12,554 nucleotides of DNA from Dehalococcoidia bacterium UBA6808 (GCA_002452695.1 DKFA01000057.1:1-12554); one strand, 5' to 3'. Positions 1-7,495 are shown, counted from the stretch's first letter. Notes: a model not told the origin generated them from the letters alone. Numbers and translations are program-made.

Positions 1-842
1 TAAAAGGTTACGAGCAGGTCTATCTGCTGGGCAGATCGGACCAGGTGCTCCGGGCCTACTTTGACGCCGACATGGCGGCCATGATGGAAAAGGCTGCCAG
101 GGACAAAGGTATTGAAGTGATCCTGCCTGCCGGCATCGAGAAGGTCGCTACCGTGAACGGCCATAAGGTAATCACTCTGAAAGACCGGGAAATCACGGTG
201 GACCTTGTATTCCTCGGTGTCGGAGCGGCGCCCAATACAGAGCTGGCGAAGAAGGCCGGCATAAGTTTGGGAAAGACAGGAGCAATTGCAGTGAACGAGT
301 ATCTGCAGACCAGCGATCCTGATATCTTCGCTATAGGCGATTGCATGGAAAACAGGGAAAGGGTCACGGGGTCAAGTATCGTCTATCAGACTGCCGCCAA
401 TTCAGCCACTACAGGCAGGGTAGCGGCAAGAAACCTTATGCTGGGAAATGTAACAGTATTCCCAGGCACGACCCTGGCTTTTGTAACGGAATGTTTCGGA
501 CGTCAGGCCGGCACGGTCGGCCTGACATCTTCGAGGGCGCGTGAAAAAGGCATTGATTTCATTGCCAGTACAACGGTTTCCGCCGCGCGGCGGCGGCTTT
601 TCGGCGGCAAAACAATGCATATTAAGCTTATCGCGGACCGAGCCACCAGGACCCTGGCCGGGGCACAGCTCATTGGAGAAGAACTGGTCGCAGGAAAGAT
701 CGATAAGTTATCAGTTGCCGTCGCAGAAAAAATCACCACCGACCGTCTGGCGTTAATAGACACCTGCTACTCACCTACGGTGGGTGCGGCTTACGATGCG
801 CTCACCATGGCGCTTGATGATCTTAACGCAAAGCTTGGTTAA
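1..842 (+). CDS. FAD-dependent pyridine nucleotide-disulfide oxidoreductase (CoA-disulfide reductase / NADH oxidase-like), 5' partial
   Basis: The gene is open from the first bases of the window (frame of position 3), so its N-terminal FAD-binding part lies outside. What remains begins in the NAD(P)H-binding domain at the strand and helix reading VYLLGRSD, followed by the conserved FDADM segment. It continues through the second FAD motif DPDIFAIGDC, near position 325, into the C-terminal dimerisation domain, which ends with CYSPTVGAAYDAL. This arrangement is typical of the CoA-disulfide reductase/NADH oxidase branch, flavoproteins that use NAD(P)H to reduce disulfides, persulfides or oxygen. 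The active-site cysteine of that branch lies near the N-terminus and is not visible, so the substrate cannot be assigned. A GTG at 45 could look like a start, but homologous sequence continues upstream of it. The TAA at 840-842 lies within a terminator-like hairpin. Confidence 0.85.
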   Translation, partial: KGYEQVYLLGRSDQVLRAYFDADMAAMMEKAARDKGIEVILPAGIEKVATVNGHKVITLKDREITVDLVFLGVGAAPNTELAKKAGISLGKTGAIAVNEYLQTSDPDIFAIGDCMENRERVTGSSIVYQTAANSATTGRVAARNLMLGNVTVFPGTTLAFVTECFGRQAGTVGLTSSRAREKGIDFIASTTVSAARRRLFGGKTMHIKLIADRATRTLAGAQLIGEELVAGKIDKLSVAVAEKITTDRLALIDTCYSPTVGAAYDALTMALDDLNAKLG

Positions 843-869
843 TCCGCCGGCGGGCTTAACAATTTTTTT
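838..869 (+). terminator. Probable intrinsic terminator of the oxidoreductase gene
   Basis: GTTAA at 838-842 pairs with TTAAC at 856-860, and inside it CCG (844-846) pairs with CGG (851-853) around a CCGG tetraloop. The two stems are separated by a small asymmetric internal loop. A run of seven T follows at 863-869. The stem is short, so strength is uncertain. It includes the stop codon of the upstream gene. Confidence 0.55.
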
Positions 870-891
870 ACGTTATAGCTTTTGCTATAAT
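863..891 (+). promoter_or_regulatory. Candidate promoter of the CoA activase gene
   Basis: A perfect TATAAT lies at 886-891. The region 17 bp upstream is the T-run 863-868, a poor -35 match. Transcription would start near 898, only about seven nt before the ATG at 905, and no Shine-Dalgarno sequence lies between. A leaderless or near-leaderless message is therefore likely. Confidence 0.5.
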
Positions 892-904
892 CTAATTTCG
901 CCAT

Positions 905-3900
905 ATGATATATTCCCTCGGTGCAGATATTGGTTCGGTCAGCATCAAGATCGCGCTGGTGGATGAACAGGGACAGGTAGTCCACCTCGACCACAGGAAA
1001 ATATCCTCGGCCCCCGGCGCCATCGTCATGTCCATGATCGATGAACTGGGCCGGAAATTCCCGCTTGAAAAGATCAGCTCTGCAGCGGTATCCGGATCGG
1101 GTAAAGTCGCCATACCGTCAGAGCTGGGCTGGCAGGAATTCAGCAGCCCTCTGTCTGTGGCTGCAGGGCTGCTGAACGTCCATCCGGATGTCAGGACCAT
1201 CATCCAGATCGGCGGGCAAAGCTCCCTCGTCATTGAATTGGAAGACGGCCTGGAGAAACCCTGGAAGGTGGCCTCCAATCCTCTCTGTGCAGCGGGGACC
1301 GGCAGGTTCATTGAGCAGCAGGCCTACCGGCTGGGCATCAGCATGGACGATTTCGCCAGCCTGGCCCTGCGTTGCGAGGGACCCGCGCCGCGCATAGCCG
1401 CCCGCTGCAGCGTGTTCGCCAAGTCGGACCTCATCCATCTACAGCAGAAAGGCGCTCCGGTGGAAGACATGCTTTATGCGCTCTGCGAAAGCGTTGCCCG
1501 CATGGTGGGAGCATTGAAAAAGGGACCCTTCGCCGAGCCCGTCTATTTCACAGGAGGCGTCGCTGCCAACGCAGCTATAGCCAGAGCGCTCAATGAGATG
1601 CTCAGCTCCCGCAACGGCCGGGACGTACAGGTGAAGATACCGGACAACTACCTTTACCTCGAAGCCATCGGCTCGGCGCTGCTGGCCAGAGGCAAACCGG
1701 TTAACAGCATCACATTTACCAACCCCGCACAGGCTCAGAACTATTTCACCCTGCCCGGTCTGGAAGCCATACCCGCTGTTCAGAGCAAACCGCTGAATAG
1801 AATAACAGCCAGGCGCAGAGGCTACCTGGGCGTCGATGTCGGCTCCACCAGCACCAAGGCCGTAATCCTGGATGAAACAGGCAAAGAAGCACTGGCCAAA
1901 TGCTATTTGATGACAGCCGGCAGGCCGGTCGATGCGATCAAAGATGTATTCAGGAACCTGGTCAACGACGGGGCTGAAAACGTGGAGATCGCCGGCGTGG
2001 GCGTGACCGGCTCTGGCCGTTACCTGGTCGGCAGCCTGATCGGGGCTGATCTGGTCAAGAACGAAATCACAGCCCAGACCCGCGCGGCCGCCGAGATCGA
2101 CCCCGACGCCGATATTATCGAGATAGGCGGGCAGGACTCCAAACTGGTGATCAAAAGAAACGGGGTCGTCATCGATTATCAGATGAACAAGGCCTGCGCA
2201 GCCGGCACAGGCAGCTTTATAGATGAGCTGGCCGAGATGCTGGGCATATCGGTCAAGAACGGCGAGTTCGCCGACCTGGCCTTCACAGCCCCCCACACCA
2301 TTGACCTGGGCATGCGCTGCGCCGCTTTTATGGGCCAGGCGGTGGCCTCCGCTCAGCAGGAAGGCGTTCCCCTGTCAGTGCTAACCGCCAGTCTCTCCGA
2401 CTCCATTGCCCGCAACTACCTGTCGAAGGTGGTCGGCCACAGAAAGCTGGGCAAGAACGTTATCCTGACAGGAGCGGTCTTCCACAACCGCGCTGTGGTC
2501 TCGGCCTTCCGGCGGCAGTTGCCAGACAGGACATTGACCGTAGCTGAACACAAGGAGATCAGCGGCGCCATCGGCTCAGCCCTGCTGGCCCGGGAGCAGA
2601 TGAACGGCCGGAGTTCAACATTCAAGGGCTTTTCCCGCGTGATAGAGAGCGAGTGCAAACTCACTACTTTTACCTGCAAGTTATGCGATAACAACTGCGC
2701 CATCACGCGCATGCAGATGCCGGGCGAAAAACCCACTTTCTATGGCAGCCGGTGCGACCGCTACGACAGCGCCGCCGGCCTGGCGCGGATGGAAACCGCT
2801 TTCGATGAGAAAGAAAAGCTGCTCTTCAAAGAAAGAAATGCAGATAATTTGAAAGGCCCGACAGTGGGAGTGCCGCGCTCCCTGTTGATCTACGATTACG
2901 CCCCGCTGATAGGCGGCTTCCTCGATGCGCTGGGAGCAAGGGCGGTCTTTACCGGTCGCACCAGCAAGCAGATCATCGAGCAGTCCGTTGAGCTGAGCTA
3001 CACTGACAGTTGCTTCCCCTTAAAGCTGCTGCACGGTCATGCGGCTTCGCTAAAGGGTGTCGACTACCTGCTCTTCCCCTGTGCCATCCGCCTGGGAGTG
3101 AAGGACGGCGACGAGAATCAGCAATACTCCTGCCCGCTGGTGCAGGCCTCGCCATTCATCATCCGCCAGGCGCTCGACCTCGAAGACAGGCTTTTAATAC
3201 CGATCATCGACTTTTCCTACGGTCCCGACGAGACCATCCGTGAGTTGACCAGGATCGGCAGGGAAATGGGCTTCAGCAGGGCTCGGGCCAGGCGCGCCGC
3301 GCTGGCCGGATTGGAAGCGCAGCGGGAATATGAACAGGAACGTGACAGGCGCGGCCGCGAGTTGCTGCAGCAGATACATGATAACAGGCAACTCGGCGTT
3401 GTGCTGTTCGCCCGTTCCTACATGTCCCAGGACGCCGGGGCCAACATGGGCATTGCTGAAAAGCTGGCGCAACTGGACGTCGTACCCGTGCCGATGGACT
3501 ACCTGCCCCTCTCCACCATCGACCCCAGGCAATACTCCGACCGTCCCTACTGGTTTTACGAGAGCAAGCTGATCGCCGCCTCCGCGATTACCGTCAATGA
3601 CCCTCAGTTATACGGCTTGATCTTGACTAACTTCGGCTGCGGTCCCAATTCGTTTATTTTACGTATAGTGGAAGATATCATGGGAAGCAAGCCTCTGGGA
3701 CAGTTGGAAATAGACGAACATGCCGCCGAGGCAGGCATTGTCACCAGGCTGGAAGCTTTCGTTGATACGATCAAGGGCTACCATGATTCAACCCGTCAAC
3801 CAGTGGCCGCCGCACATATTTACCGCGGGGCAACCCCTTCCATAAGCACAGGCAAAACATTGCTGATTCCACGCATGGCGCCGCAAGCTGCTGCTGTAGC

Positions 3901-5023
3901 TGCCGCCATGAGCGCCTGCGGCGTCAAAGCCAGCGTGCTGCCCTCCTCCGACGAGCGCAGCCTGCTTTATGCCAACCAGGTGACCCTGGGGACTGAATGC
4001 CTGCCCTACCGCGTCTGCCTGGGTGACTTTATCCGCTATTACCGCGATAACGGGGGAGGGACAGTGCAGGCGGAAGCCTTTATGGCCGGCTCCTATGGGC
4101 CCTGCCGCCTGGGCAAATACTCGATCGAACAGATGCGTGTGCTGCAGGAGATGGGCATCGACCTGCCCATCCGCACCACGGTCTCCAACAGCGCCTATCG
4201 CGATCTCAACATCGGAGCTGATTTTGAGCGCCTGGCCTGGCGCGGGATCGTAGCCTTCGATTACCTGCAAAAGCTGCTGTGGCGCACGCGCCCCTACGAA
4301 AAAGAGCGCGGCGGGGCCGACAGGCTGTTTGAAGAATACAGCAGCAGAGTTATAGAGATGATTGGCAGGAAAGCCGGTTTCAATGGCATCCTGTCAGAGG
4401 CAGCCGCCGCTTTCAGCAGACTGATCGACCGCAGCCTGCCACGCCGCCCTGTGGTGGGCATCAACGGCGAGATCTTCCTGCGCTCCAACGACTTCAGCAA
4501 CAGCAACCTCGTCAGGGAATGCGAAAACGCCGGACTGGAGGTAGTGGTCTCTCCATTGGGTGAATGGTTCAAATATACCGCCTATCGCAATCTGGAGGAC
4601 GCTTCACGCGACAGGCTGCTGAAAAAAGCGCTGATCAGCTATATCAAGAAACGCATCCAGGAGCACGATGAGTCCGTAATCGCTTCCTGCTGTAATGCCC
4701 TGCTGGCTGAGAAGGAGCCATCCACAGAAACGCTGCTGAAACTATCGGGACAATACCTCTCGTCCCGCTGCGGCAGCGAGGCCGTGCTCAGCATCGGCAG
4801 CGGCATAGACTGGCTGAAAAGCCCGCATTTCGCCGGTGTCATCTCGGTCATGCCCCATGGCTGCATGCCGGGCGGCATCGTGGCTGCCCTGTCAGACAAG
4901 TTCAGCGCAAGGTACCGTAAACCCTGGATCAACCTCACTTACGATGGCTTCCTCGAAACCAATAACCTGGCGAGGATTACGAATTTCGCTGAAGTGCTCA
5001 GGTTCTGCAGCCGCGCGGACTAA
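905..5023 (+). CDS. Fused acyl-CoA dehydratase activase (two BadF/BadG/BcrA-type ATPase domains plus DUF2229 and dehydratase-like C-terminal part)
   Basis: This 1372-residue protein belongs to the large activases related to HgdC/FldI, which use ATP hydrolysis to push one electron from a [4Fe-4S] cluster onto a 2-hydroxyacyl-CoA dehydratase or a related CoA-ester reductase. Two ASKHA ATPase domains are visible. The first covers about residues 1-265, with GADIGS at its start and cluster-type cysteines at C128 (CAAGTG) and C168 (RCSVFAKSD). The second covers about 305-565, with GVDVGSTSTK at 309, GGQDSK, C431 (CAAGTG) and C472 (MRCAAF). A cysteine motif follows at C591, C594, C598 and C617. Next comes a DUF2229 region (about 630-860) starting VGVPRSLLIYDY, then a C-terminal HgdB-like part with NFGCGPNSF and PHGCMPGG. 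Domain 1 reads GGQSS where domain 2 has GGQDS. The ATG is chosen because the ATPase domain starts directly at it; there is no Shine-Dalgarno site. No dehydratase subunit genes are nearby, so the partner is unknown. Confidence 0.92.
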   Translation: MIYSLGADIGSVSIKIALVDEQGQVVHLDHRKISSAPGAIVMSMIDELGRKFPLEKISSAAVSGSGKVAIPSELGWQEFSSPLSVAAGLLNVHPDVRTIIQIGGQSSLVIELEDGLEKPWKVASNPLCAAGTGRFIEQQAYRLGISMDDFASLALRCEGPAPRIAARCSVFAKSDLIHLQQKGAPVEDMLYALCESVARMVGALKKGPFAEPVYFTGGVAANAAIARALNEMLSSRNGRDVQVKIPDNYLYLEAIGSALLARGKPVNSITFTNPAQAQNYFTLPGLEAIPAVQSKPLNRITARRRGYLGVDVGSTSTKAVILDETGKEALAKCYLMTAGRPVDAIKDVFRNLVNDGAENVEIAGVGVTGSGRYLVGSLIGADLVKNEITAQTRAAAEIDPDADIIEIGGQDSKLVIKRNGVVIDYQMNKACAAGTGSFIDELAEMLGISVKNGEFADLAFTAPHTIDLGMRCAAFMGQAVASAQQEGVPLSVLTASLSDSIARNYLSKVVGHRKLGKNVILTGAVFHNRAVVSAFRRQLPDRTLTVAEHKEISGAIGSALLAREQMNGRSSTFKGFSRVIESECKLTTFTCKLCDNNCAITRMQMPGEKPTFYGSRCDRYDSAAGLARMETAFDEKEKLLFKERNADNLKGPTVGVPRSLLIYDYAPLIGGFLDALGARAVFTGRTSKQIIEQSVELSYTDSCFPLKLLHGHAASLKGVDYLLFPCAIRLGVKDGDENQQYSCPLVQASPFIIRQALDLEDRLLIPIIDFSYGPDETIRELTRIGREMGFSRARARRAALAGLEAQREYEQERDRRGRELLQQIHDNRQLGVVLFARSYMSQDAGANMGIAEKLAQLDVVPVPMDYLPLSTIDPRQYSDRPYWFYESKLIAASAITVNDPQLYGLILTNFGCGPNSFILRIVEDIMGSKPLGQLEIDEHAAEAGIVTRLEAFVDTIKGYHDSTRQPVAAAHIYRGATPSISTGKTLLIPRMAPQAAAVAAAMSACGVKASVLPSSDERSLLYANQVTLGTECLPYRVCLGDFIRYYRDNGGGTVQAEAFMAGSYGPCRLGKYSIEQMRVLQEMGIDLPIRTTVSNSAYRDLNIGADFERLAWRGIVAFDYLQKLLWRTRPYEKERGGADRLFEEYSSRVIEMIGRKAGFNGILSEAAAAFSRLIDRSLPRRPVVGINGEIFLRSNDFSNSNLVRECENAGLEVVVSPLGEWFKYTAYRNLEDASRDRLLKKALISYIKKRIQEHDESVIASCCNALLAEKEPSTETLLKLSGQYLSSRCGSEAVLSIGSGIDWLKSPHFAGVISVMPHGCMPGGIVAALSDKFSARYRKPWINLTYDGFLETNNLARITNFAEVLRFCSRAD

Positions 5024-5342
5024 TGGCAAGAGCAAGATCAGTCAGTTTATAATAGCGCTGATCGCTTTAAACCCTCAACGCATCTGCTACGGACATTTCG
5101 GCTGCTATGATAATGCGGTGGAGCAGCTCAGGCGCGCCAGGCAACAGATCCTCGACTGGCATAAAATCGCCAACGGGGAAAAAGCGCGTGGGAAATCCCC
5201 CGGGCAGATCATGGATGTTATCCGCAGCAAAGACCCGGAGCTTGACTACCTTAACGGCCTGGATAAAGATGCCTTCGAGCGCGAATCGGTCCTGCTGCTG
5301 AACACGGTCCGCGGGCTGTCCGGAATAAGCCTCCAGAACTGA
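5024..5342 (+). pseudogene. 3' remnant of an MBL-fold metallo-hydrolase gene
   Basis: The frame read from 5025 to the TGA at 5340-5342 encodes about 105 residues. They resemble the C-terminal extension of MBL-fold hydrolases: LNPQRICYGHFGCYDNAVE, then a helical QLRRARQQILDWHKIA segment. The N-terminal metal-binding part (HxHxDH) is absent, because the sequence upstream is the intact end of the activase gene. The remnant has no ATG, GTG or TTG start in frame after 5023. The ATG at 5023-5025, overlapping the activase stop, is in another frame and closes after nine codons. A deletion that removed the front of the gene is the simplest reading. Translation by coupling from a rare start codon is possible but not supported. 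Confidence 0.6.
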
Positions 5343-5365
5343 CCTCACCGGCCCCTGACCGGAGA

Positions 5366-5440
5366 ATGGGACAGCCTGAGCGATCGGATGCGAATATCAT
5401 CCTGGAGTTCCAGAAAGCCATCGGCAACGGCGAAAATTGA
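5366..5440 (+). other. Short 24-codon ORF of doubtful status
   Basis: An ATG at 5366 directly follows GGAGA and opens a 24-residue frame closed by TGA at 5438-5440. The purine-rich site is too close to the ATG (no real spacer), and the peptide, containing IILEFQKAIGNG, is not recognised. It sits between the MBL remnant and the convergent FKBP gene. It may be debris of a decayed gene rather than a translated small protein. Confidence 0.12.
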
Positions 5441-5457
5441 AAGCTGCGCCGGGATGC

Positions 5458-5955
5458 CTAAGGTTTGAGTATCTTAACCAGCTCTAGGTCGAAGGTCAGG
5501 TCCTTGCCAGCCAGCGGGTGGTTGGCGTCGAGGAAGACCGCCGAGTCCGTTATCTTCGTAATGATAGCTACGATCACCGAGCCGTCCGTCTGGGTCGATT
5601 CCAGCTCCAGTCCCACGGCAGGTTTGATATCTTCGGGGAATTGGGAAAGGGGCACCTCGATCACGAGCTGATCATGGCGCGGCCCGTAGGCCTCGGCGGC
5701 GGGGATAGTCACGGTCTTCTTTTCCCCGACCTTCATCCCGGTAACGGCCTTCTCGAAACCCGAGATGACCTCGCCCTCGCCGAGTGTAAACTCCAGCGGG
5801 GCCAGGCCGGCCGAGCTGTCGAATACCGTATTGTCGGAAAACCTGCCTGTGTAGTGCACCTGGACCTTGTCGCCCGTTGCGGCCTGTTGGGGCTGAGTCA
5901 TATTACACCCCGTTAGGGCTAGCGCAGCCATGATTATTATGATGATCTTTTTCAA
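5458..5955 (-). CDS. SlyD-type FKBP peptidyl-prolyl isomerase, predicted lipoprotein
   Basis: The 165-residue product should catalyse cis/trans isomerisation of prolyl bonds and act as a folding chaperone outside the cytoplasm. It starts with a lysine pair, a hydrophobic stretch and the lipobox LTGC with the lipidated cysteine at 17. The FKBP fold follows from about residue 30 (VQVHYTGRFSDNTVFDSS, then GEVISGFEKAVTGMKVGEK). An insert-in-flap segment (about 95-140) and the closing DANHPLAGKDLTFDLELVKI are the hallmarks of SlyD rather than the short FKBPs. The histidine-rich metal-binding tail of E. coli SlyD is missing. The start is TTG at 5953-5955, set by GGAGG (plus strand 5964-5968) eight nt upstream. 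It is divergent from the regulator gene at 6093. Confidence 0.9.
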   Translation of the reverse strand: MKKIIIIIMAALALTGCNMTQPQQAATGDKVQVHYTGRFSDNTVFDSSAGLAPLEFTLGEGEVISGFEKAVTGMKVGEKKTVTIPAAEAYGPRHDQLVIEVPLSQFPEDIKPAVGLELESTQTDGSVIVAIITKITDSAVFLDANHPLAGKDLTFDLELVKILKP

Positions 5956-6000
5956 TGTGATAACCTCCGCTTGATGGCCTCGATTAAGTCACGAGACAAT

Positions 6001-6035
6001 ACTTCAGCATAGCATAATTGCCCCTGAAGTCATAA
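6001..6035 (-). promoter_or_regulatory. Dyad and weak candidate promoter upstream of the FKBP gene
   Basis: ACTTCAG (6001-6007) and CTGAAGT (6024-6030) form a perfect 7-bp inverted repeat with a 16-nt spacer. Reading the minus strand, TTATGA (6030-6035) and TATGCT (6006-6011) are separated by 18 bp and could be the -35 and -10 boxes. The dyad would then sit on the promoter as an operator. The hexamers are mediocre matches, so the promoter call is weak while the dyad itself is plain. Confidence 0.35.
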
Positions 6036-6092
6036 CGTTTAACACAATAAGTTAACCTTTTCGTAATAATATATTAATTCATTTGAAATATC

Positions 6093-6845
6093 ATGTGCCT
6101 ATACTTATGCTTGATGATCGATAACAAGCTTATACACAGTCCTGCCCGCCGCCGTTCAGGCAGGTTGATTGTCATAGTATCACGGGATGAGATAATGGTA
6201 TCCCGTGTCAAGCATAACCTGTCGCCGGAAGGTTTCCAGATATTGGTCATACCTGATTACACGGACATATTTAAAATCGCCAGGTCCAGGAATATTCGCA
6301 TGATCATTACCGATCAGGCTGTCGATCATCCCGATGAAGCAACGGTCTTCCGTGCCCTGCATCACAAATATAACTGTCCTATCCTGGCCATTGTACACCG
6401 GCCGGAATATAAAGTGGAACATTTTATCAATGCCGGAATAGACGATTATGTCTTTGATAATGGCAATGAAATCGCCTTCATGGAACATATCCGGGCGCTG
6501 CTAATGCGTCATGGTGTGCACGTGCTGAAGAATCGGGTAGAAGAGAGCAATTACTTTATCAAAGACATTTGTATCAATCCGCTGTCACGCGAGGTCAAAC
6601 GCGGCAATGAAGAACTTAATCTTACTTCAATAGAATTTGATATCCTGCTTGCCCTCGCGCATAAAGCCGGTTCGATCGTAAGCCGTAATGAGATCCACAG
6701 GCTGGTCTGGGGAGATAATGCATTTTATAATGAAAGGATGATCGACGTCCACATCAATAAGCTCAGGAAGAAAATCGAAAAAGATCCCTCGAAACCACAG
6801 CTGTTGCTATCTGTGCGGGGCGCCGGTTATAAACTCAATGTTTAA
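6093..6845 (+). CDS. Orphan OmpR/PhoB-family response regulator with degenerate receiver
   Basis: The 250-residue protein has a CheY-like receiver at about 24-135 and an OmpR-type winged helix at about 155-250, marked by LTSIEFDILLALA, the recognition-helix region MIDVHINKLRKKIEKD and the terminal SVRGAGYKLNV wing. It should bind DNA and control transcription in the cytoplasm. The receiver keeps an aspartate at the phosphoacceptor place (D74 in IITDQ). The usual acidic pair reads S30-R31 (IVIVSRDE), and the conserved lysine after DDY is replaced (DDYVFDNGN, D122). Phosphorylation-independent control is therefore likely. No histidine kinase is adjacent. The start is uncertain: ATG at 6093 or ATG at 6114 (residue 8) are both possible and neither has a Shine-Dalgarno site. 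Confidence 0.88.
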   Translation: MCLYLCLMIDNKLIHSPARRRSGRLIVIVSRDEIMVSRVKHNLSPEGFQILVIPDYTDIFKIARSRNIRMIITDQAVDHPDEATVFRALHHKYNCPILAIVHRPEYKVEHFINAGIDDYVFDNGNEIAFMEHIRALLMRHGVHVLKNRVEESNYFIKDICINPLSREVKRGNEELNLTSIEFDILLALAHKAGSIVSRNEIHRLVWGDNAFYNERMIDVHINKLRKKIEKDPSKPQLLLSVRGAGYKLNV

Positions 6846-6863
6846 AGAGCAACCTTAAAGAGC
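6842..6863 (+). repeat. Short direct repeat at the end of the regulator gene
   Basis: TTAAAGAGC occurs at 6842-6850 and again at 6855-6863, a 13-bp period. The first copy includes the TAA stop of the regulator gene. This is a small duplication of no evident function. Confidence 0.5.
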
Positions 6864-6872
6864 GACTAATGA

Positions 6873-6895
6873 GCGCCCCCTTGCGGGCTGTGCGC
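6873..6895. repeat. Small hairpin next to the large inverted repeat
   Basis: GCGC at 6873-6876 can pair with GCGC at 6892-6895; alternatively GCCC (6875-6878) pairs with GGGC (6885-6888) around a six-nt loop. It lies 10-20 nt left of the nested inverted repeat and may belong to the same element. The stretch TTTTCT (6899-6904) can also pair with AGAAAA (6909-6914), competing with the 12-bp stem. Confidence 0.35.
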
Positions 6896-6905
6896 CTGTT
6901 TTCTT

Positions 6906-6993
6906 GGCAGAAAAGCCGGCGACCACTTACGCACTGGGGGCATCGTGCGATTCCTTCGTGGTCGCCTGGGCTAAACGCCCTGGCTTTTCTGCC
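6906..6993. repeat. Nested inverted repeat able to form a branched stem structure
   Basis: Between the convergent regulator and P-II genes (274 bp without a supported gene) lies a compound palindrome. GGCAGAAAAGCC at 6906-6917 is the exact complement of 6982-6993 (12 bp). GGCGACCAC at 6918-6926 is the exact complement of 6958-6966 (9 bp). The two left arms are contiguous, while the right arms are separated by 6967-6981, which itself holds GGGC-TAAAC-GCCC (6968-6980). The loop of the 9-bp stem contains CGCAC (6930-6934) matching GTGCG (6945-6949). The result is a three-way-junction-like fold with a 12-bp base. No T-run follows, so it is not a classical terminator. It may be a MITE-like or REP-like element or a structured RNA; I do not recognise the family. 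Confidence 0.7.
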
Positions 6994-7119
6994 GACGACA
7001 GTGTTATGCCATAAAACAAAACCATAGTCCGAAGCCAATTAAGTTCAAATACCAATAAAACTAAAGCAGTCTAACAAACAGGCATCAAGCCGCCAAATGA
7101 TTATGTGCTTAACCATGTA

Positions 7120-7458
7120 TCACAGCGCACCTTCGCCTCTCTCCCCTGTTCTTACCCTGATTGCGTTTTCCATGGGAGAGATAAAAATCTTGCCATCGCC
7201 AACCTCGCCGGTTCTGGCCTTAGCCACAATTGCGTTCACTATTCCGTCTACATCCTTGTCGGAGACGACGATTTCCAGTTTTATTTTAGCGGGGAATTCC
7301 ACCTCGTATTCCGTGCCGCGAAACTGCTGCTTGAGCCCTTTCTGTTTCCCATGACCCTCAACGGAGGTCCTGGTCATCCCCGGATAGCCCAGTTCCTTCA
7401 GTGCATTCTTTACCTCCTCGAATTTCTCCACCCTGATGATAGCCTCTATTTTTTTCAT
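7120..7458 (-). CDS. glnK: P-II nitrogen regulatory protein (GlnB/GlnK)
   Basis: The 112-residue protein is a full-length P-II signal transducer. P-II trimers read 2-oxoglutarate and ATP/ADP and bind partners such as the Amt channel to block ammonium uptake. The T-loop carries the uridylylation tyrosine Y51 (GTEYEV) and Q39, with H36-G37-K38 where many homologues have RGR. The B-loop TGEVGDGKIF at 83-92 is canonical, as are R101 and R103 for nucleotide binding. The ATG at 7456-7458 is supported by GGGAG (plus strand 7469-7473) ten nt upstream. The gene follows amtB by 37 nt on the same strand, so cotranscription and an Amt-directed GlnK role are likely. The order amtB then glnK is the reverse of that in E. 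coli. I see no convincing terminator downstream. Confidence 0.95.
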   Translation of the reverse strand: MKKIEAIIRVEKFEEVKNALKELGYPGMTRTSVEGHGKQKGLKQQFRGTEYEVEFPAKIKLEIVVSDKDVDGIVNAIVAKARTGEVGDGKIFISPMENAIRVRTGERGEGAL

Positions 7459-7495
7459 TTTATTCTTGCTCCCTTACTTCATATTTCAAAACAAC

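Noticed and set aside
1439..2296. 285-codon minus-strand ORF inside the activase gene
   Set aside because: It lies antisense to well-conserved ATPase motifs and shows no family features; a shadow of a codon-biased gene.
5518..5916. 132-codon plus-strand ORF antisense to the FKBP gene
   Set aside because: The minus strand encodes a complete FKBP with lipobox and ribosome site; the plus frame has no recognisable features.
6873..7010. Integron attC site
   Set aside because: The fold is superficially attC-like, but paired RYYYAAC/GTTRRRY boxes at the ends are missing and no integrase is in view.
6835..7038. 67-codon minus-strand ORF across the nested inverted repeat
   Set aside because: Its sequence is produced by the palindrome, it overlaps the end of the regulator gene and has no convincing ribosome site.
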